From: CAWKDC01 sp964383495
GTDB taxonomy: Bacteria > Pseudomonadota > Gammaproteobacteria > JABCZS01
Direction of reading: 5' to 3'
DNA length: 62,691 bases
Assembly (NCBI GenBank): GCA_964383495.1
Contig: CAYLHG010000008.1
Span: 1-62,691 of the forward strand
Every line of letters begins with the position of its first letter. Position 1 is the first letter of the stretch. Below, piece by piece: positions 58,438 through 62,691 of this stretch. The translations under genes were made by a program, and so were the position numbers. Below the pieces are notes generated by a model. That model searched no databases, was not told the DNA's origin, and saw only the letters and a list, made by a program, of their open reading frames with translations.

Positions 58438-61400
58438 TTACGCCGGCGTATCCGATTCTGGGTTCTCGTTAGGAAGAGAGTCTACTGAACTTTTGTAAGG
58501 CTTGCTGTCGAGATAGTCAGAAAGTAATCCTTTTGCATTTAAGAAAGCGACAGCGTCCATAGCGGTATGCAATGTGTCAAGTTGACCGATTTGGTTAAGT
58601 GTAATTACTTTTACATTGAAGATTAAACCTTTAATCGCTACTTTGTAAGCAAACACGCCACCACTGTATACATGAGGTTCTTCTTCTTGTTCATATTGAA
58701 CCATATTTGTTTGCGTTAACGTTTGCTGTACTGTGGTAATACCTGCAAGGATCTTAGCAGGATCAGCAGGGGTAGGAGGCGGTGCTGGTGGATAACCAGG
58801 GTCGAGCACGCCGCAATCTGCGCCACACCAAGCGAGTGTGACGTAATAGTCAGGTAATGTTGTCCAGATAGTGGGGAATTGCCAGTCATAAGATGTAAAT
58901 GTGGATGAAACAGCCAATGTATTATAGTCACCCGATTGTGCGCCTGCAGAGCTACCGCTGCCTACTGCACTCAATGTAGGATAAGTATTAACAGAATAGA
59001 AAGGTGAGTCCAATACACCTGAATTATTGCCCACTAAAGCACCTTGGATGGTGCCGGAACCACTGAGCGTACCCACAGAAAGTACATTGGTAATGGTGCC
59101 GCTATTCACACCTGCCACACCACCTGCATTGATACCACTTGCATCCACTGCGCCACCAAACAGGCTGTTATTAATGCTTCCTGCATTATTACCCACAAGA
59201 CCACCGACATTATTTGCGCCCTCCACAACAGCGGTAGTATTATAGACTTCATCAATATGACCACTTAACAAGTTACCCACGATGCCGCCCACATTACTAT
59301 TACCGGTCACAGAGCCCGCAAAATGGGAGCGCATGATATTACTATTTGTCATGCTGCCGACCAACCCGCCAACGTTAGATAAACCATTTACTGTACCCAA
59401 TCCGGTCCATTGACCATTTGTCATACTCGTATCATTCATGCTGCCGATGATGCCACCAACTGCTGTGCCAGTAGGAACATCCACGGTGCCATTGTTACTC
59501 AATGTGCCTGTGAAGGTTGTGTCATTTTGCGTTGTGCCGAATAACCCCCCTATGGTATTACTTCCTGCAATAGAAGCGTTATTCGTTATATCAGCACTGA
59601 TGATGCTGTTGTCTGCTAACCCTGCAATACCACCCACGCTTGTGCTGTTGCCTGAAATATTCGTTGCATTGCTGAATGTGCCTGACAACGTACCCGCCAC
59701 TTCACCTATGATGGCACCGACATTGGTGGAATTATTTATCGTTAAAGCATTGGTGCTCAAAGTATTAGTAAAGCTTCCGGCGTTCACTAAGCCCACGACA
59801 CCGCCTACATCTGTACTTGCAGCGAATACAGGATCATTCAAGCTAACTTTGCTTAAATCAATTGCCGCAGCGTCTGTCATTTGGCCCACAATACCGCCCA
59901 CATCACCCGCTGTTGCCGTCAGGGTGCCTGTGCCATAAGTTAATGTACCGCCACTGCTGATATCGCTGTCTAAAGTACCCATTAATCCACCGACATATTG
60001 TGTACCTGTGACATCGGTGCTGTTGCTTAAATCGTTAAAAGCGCCCGTATTGGATGCTAGTCCAATCAAACCACCGACGCTGAGACCGCCAGAAACAGAT
60101 GCATTGCTGGTCAATATGCCGCTGAAAACAATAGAACTTCCTGAGAGTCCAACTAATTCACCGATAACACCGCCCGTATTTGCAGTAGCAGTGGAAATGG
60201 TTGACACCGATACGGTACCATTATTTGTCATGGAAGCAGAGACAGTGAATCCTCCTGGCACTGTTTTATTAAATCGTCCAAAGATGCCTCCGACACCGGT
60301 ATGAGTCTCCGTTCCCGTGGCAGATACTGTCGCATTGTTTGTCAATGTGGCGGTGGTATTAAAATCACCTCGTGTTGCAGCGCCGCTGACCAATCCAAAT
60401 AAACCACCGATATTAGTGGTAGTACCGGTCACTACGCTGCCTACATCATTTGATACGGTTCCTGTACGTAAGAATTGAGCATTAGCGCCTACTTGCCCAA
60501 TTAAGCCACCGATGGTGTTACCTAAAGAACTTTGAACGGTGATGGCACCAATGGTTTTAAAATCGTTAGCATTGGCACTGATCGTGGCACTTGCAATTGA
60601 TCCTATCAAGCCGCCAATATTATTGCCTGTGCCGGTAACATTGAAAGTGCTGGTCATCGCACCTGCAAAAGTACTTGCAGCAGAAATGTTACCAACCAAC
60701 CCACCGACTTGGAATGTACCTGTGATGGTATTGGACCCTGTGTTCATCATCGCGCCATTGAATGTTGCTGCACCACAATTATTACCAATAATACCGCCAA
60801 CATTTACATTACCCGTTACGGATGCTCTGTTTTCCATCGTTCCTGTTGTATTTGAGCTGCCGAAAGTTCCGTTGGAAATCACTCCAGCGATACCTCCCAT
60901 ACCAGTGGATGATCCAGAAACCATGGAAATAGCACCCGTATTGAGCATGGCTCCCAAAACAGTGCCTGTACCTGCAAAGTTACCAAAGATACCGCCAGTA
61001 CCAATCGAACTACCTTGAGATTGTACTTCTCCATTATTGGTTAATGGACCTGAAAAGCTTGTTATACCTGAGACAACGCCAAATAAACCGCCCGCACTAG
61101 AGCCACCCGAAACAGTACCAGCGTTAACAATAGATGATGAATTGAACATACCTGCTGTCACGGAACCAATGATACCGCCGACCATCGTACCCATACCATT
61201 ACCGCCTACACTAGCAGCATTAGTCATGCTACTCGTACTGCTGAAGGTATTACCGCTCGTACCCGCTAATTTACCGAAGATACCGCCCTCCACTGTGGTA
61301 GAACCTCCAGCTACGTGTGAAAGAACACCATTGTTGGTCATGGCCGTATCAATGGTTAACCCTTCTTTATCGAAGTAACCCGCAATACCGCCTACATTAG

Positions 61401-62691
61401 ATGATTGCCCGGTTACTTGCACAGCCGCATTATTCACTAATGCCATGGGATTAAAATCATTTGCATTGACGATATTACCGGAAATAAAACCAAACAACCC
61501 GCCTATATTACTTACCCCAGTGCTAACTGCATTTGCCACCGTCACGCCGCTAGAAGTGGAGATACTGCCTGTTCGCGTGAGAACGCTATAGTCCCCTACT
61601 TGACCAATTAAACCGCCGATATTGCTTCCCCCGGTGGTAATTGTACCGGCTGTTTGTGTAAAATCAGCGCTGCCAGAAATAGTGACGGGCGCGAGGGAAG
61701 AGGCGCCGATAATACTTCCGATTAATCCCCCCGCATTGTTACCCGAACCCGTCACGTTGGCACTGTTTGTCATGGCACCCATGAAAGTGCCTGCGGTAGC
61801 CGTACCAATCAACCCGCCGACGGTGCCAATACCCGTGCTTCCCCCAATGGCAGCGCTATTCGTCATTGTTCCCGTGAATGTATTGGCACCAGAGATGGAT
61901 CCAAAAATACCACCGACATTGGTGAGGGTGCCACCTGTGCGTGTGACTGTTCTAGTATTTGAAAAATTGTAAGCAACCGTGCCACCATTCACCACGCTCG
62001 TGATACTACCAATCACACCACCCACATTACTCATCGTGGCACTGCCAGAAACAGCAGCGTTGTTGGTTAAGGTGGTGTTTGCGCCTGAGAAAGTGCCTGT
62101 CGTGCTGATTAAACCAAATAATCCACCAATGTTACCGACACCACTAGCACCTGATCCTTGAACGGTAGTGGTTGAAGAAGTTAAAATTGTATCCGTTCTT
62201 TGGAAATTCGATGTACCACCTAATTGTCCGATCAAACCGCCGACATTCGATGTGCCTTTGATAGCATTCGTGCCCGTTGTCGCAAACGATGTGCCCGTGC
62301 CCGTTGAAATCGTACCCCCTGTGACACTACCCATAATACCGCCGACATTACTCGTCCACGCCAATGTTCCCACACTCGATGTATTAGTAAAAGTACCACT
62401 GGCTGTACCACCTGACATCAAACCAATAATGCCGCCCACGCTATCAGTAGCACCACTAGCAGCAGTTGCAACAGCGCCGGTATTACTGAAAGTACCCGAT
62501 AACGTACCACTACTGAAATTACCAATTAATCCACCGACATTTGTGCTATTACCTGAAATATTCGTTGCATTGCCGAATGTACCTGATAACGTACCGGCTA
62601 ATTTACCGATAACCGTACCGACATTCGTTGAACCGTTTACGGTTAATGCATTAGTGGTTAATGTGTTCACAAAGCTGCCAGCAGAAAATAA
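58438..62691 (-). CDS. Giant glycine-rich repeat protein (GLUG-like, adhesin type), N-terminus outside the window
   Basis: The frame is open to the right edge, so at least 1417 residues are the C-terminal part of a larger protein. Nearly all of it consists of degenerate units of about 20-30 residues with the core (N/S)(V/I)GG(L/I)(I/F)G and Asn/Thr/Ser-rich spacers, like GLUG motifs of filamentous haemagglutinin-type adhesins; the expected fold is a right-handed beta-helix. A non-repeat tail follows: a Cys pair (AWCGADCGVLDPGYPPAPPP), then about 110 residues without a beta-barrel, ending NENPESDTPA. The absence of a translocator domain points to two-partner secretion, for which a TpsB gene exists at 5.5-7.2 kb. 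Confidence 0.85.
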   Translation of the reverse strand, partial: LFSAGSFVNTLTTNALTVNGSTNVGTVIGKLAGTLSGTFGNATNISGNSTNVGGLIGNFSSGTLSGTFSNTGAVATAASGATDSVGGIIGLMSGGTASGTFTNTSSVGTLAWTSNVGGIMGSVTGGTISTGTGTSFATTGTNAIKGTSNVGGLIGQLGGTSNFQRTDTILTSSTTTVQGSGASGVGNIGGLFGLISTTGTFSGANTTLTNNAAVSGSATMSNVGGVIGSITSVVNGGTVAYNFSNTRTVTRTGGTLTNVGGIFGSISGANTFTGTMTNSAAIGGSTGIGTVGGLIGTATAGTFMGAMTNSANVTGSGNNAGGLIGSIIGASSLAPVTISGSADFTQTAGTITTGGSNIGGLIGQVGDYSVLTRTGSISTSSGVTVANAVSTGVSNIGGLFGFISGNIVNANDFNPMALVNNAAVQVTGQSSNVGGIAGYFDKEGLTIDTAMTNNGVLSHVAGGSTTVEGGIFGKLAGTSGNTFSSTSSMTNAASVGGNGMGTMVGGIIGSVTAGMFNSSSIVNAGTVSGGSSAGGLFGVVSGITSFSGPLTNNGEVQSQGSSIGTGGIFGNFAGTGTVLGAMLNTGAISMVSGSSTGMGGIAGVISNGTFGSSNTTGTMENRASVTGNVNVGGIIGNNCGAATFNGAMMNTGSNTITGTFQVGGLVGNISAASTFAGAMTSTFNVTGTGNNIGGLIGSIASATISANANDFKTIGAITVQSSLGNTIGGLIGQVGANAQFLRTGTVSNDVGSVVTGTTTNIGGLFGLVSGAATRGDFNTTATLTNNATVSATGTETHTGVGGIFGRFNKTVPGGFTVSASMTNNGTVSVSTISTATANTGGVIGELVGLSGSSIVFSGILTSNASVSGGLSVGGLIGLASNTGAFNDLSNSTDVTGTQYVGGLMGTLDSDISSGGTLTYGTGTLTATAGDVGGIVGQMTDAAAIDLSKVSLNDPVFAASTDVGGVVGLVNAGSFTNTLSTNALTINNSTNVGAIIGEVAGTLSGTFSNATNISGNSTSVGGIAGLADNSIISADITNNASIAGSNTIGGLFGTTQNDTTFTGTLSNNGTVDVPTGTAVGGIIGSMNDTSMTNGQWTGLGTVNGLSNVGGLVGSMTNSNIMRSHFAGSVTGNSNVGGIVGNLLSGHIDEVYNTTAVVEGANNVGGLVGNNAGSINNSLFGGAVDASGINAGGVAGVNSGTITNVLSVGTLSGSGTIQGALVGNNSGVLDSPFYSVNTYPTLSAVGSGSSAGAQSGDYNTLAVSSTFTSYDWQFPTIWTTLPDYYVTLAWCGADCGVLDPGYPPAPPPTPADPAKILAGITTVQQTLTQTNMVQYEQEEEPHVYSGGVFAYKVAIKGLIFNVKVITLNQIGQLDTLHTAMDAVAFLNAKGLLSDYLDSKPYKSSVDSLPNENPESDTPA

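Noticed and set aside
59438..61972. Several long plus-strand open frames (about 100-166 codons) rich in Pro, Val and Ala
   Set aside because: They are antisense shadows of the glycine/threonine-rich repeat protein; repeat codons lack stops on the other strand. No ribosome sites or family motifs were seen.

Overview
The window comes from a gammaproteobacterium of the order Legionellales (the Legionella/Coxiella lineage). The evidence is a nearly complete Dot/Icm type IVB secretion locus at about 26.6-54.7 kb, plus the block accB-accC-prmA-fis-purH-purD, which I remember as also occurring in Legionella. I cannot name the genus. Candidates are a Coxiellaceae- or Aquicella/Berkiella-like bacterium, by inference only.

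Layout. 0-5 kb: a decayed secreted-protein remnant, a P1B-type metal ATPase with a 40-residue membrane protein beside it, an AlkA-type DNA glycosylase, a DUF488 protein and a truncated haemoglobin. 4.8-13 kb, mostly minus strand: a TonB-like protein, a TpsB (ShlB/FhaC-type) outer-membrane transporter, an MFS permease overlapping gshB, an unknown gene, a toxin-antitoxin pair with a frameshifted toxin, and rsmE-bioA. 13-17.7 kb: two unrecognised proteins leading into dsbD. 17.9-23.9 kb: accB, accC, prmA, fis, purH and purD, with a strongly structured non-coding segment before fis. 24-26.5 kb: an unknown membrane protein, ppa, and a serine-recombinase-like protein without the expected catalytic serine.

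Dot/Icm region. The genes form four blocks: icmW-(Cys-rich exported protein)-icmX-(polytopic membrane protein)-icmV-dotA1-dotA2 (plus); icmS-dotM-dotL (minus); dotD-dotC-dotB-(unknown)-icmT (plus); and dotI-dotH-dotG-dotF-dotE-dotP-dotN-dotO-(lipoprotein)-dotK (plus). Together they encode the outer-membrane core (DotC, DotD, DotH, DotG, DotF, DotK), inner-membrane parts (DotA, DotE, DotI, DotP, IcmV, IcmT), the ATPases DotB, DotO and DotL, and the coupling-complex adaptors DotM, DotN, IcmS and IcmW. I did not find IcmQ/IcmR, IcmF, DotU or DotJ here. Notable features are two tandem dotA paralogues, a DotG with a long [FY]DK[ND]G repeat punctuated by five cysteine boxes, an enlarged DotF, and four embedded genes I cannot assign.

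After the locus come RNase P RNA (minus strand), a PAP2 phosphatase that overlaps a PPi-type phosphofructokinase tail to tail, mpl, and a very large glycine-rich repeat protein running off the right edge. That protein could be a cargo of the TpsB transporter at 5.5-7.2 kb. No CRISPR array, tRNA gene or intact insertion sequence was seen.
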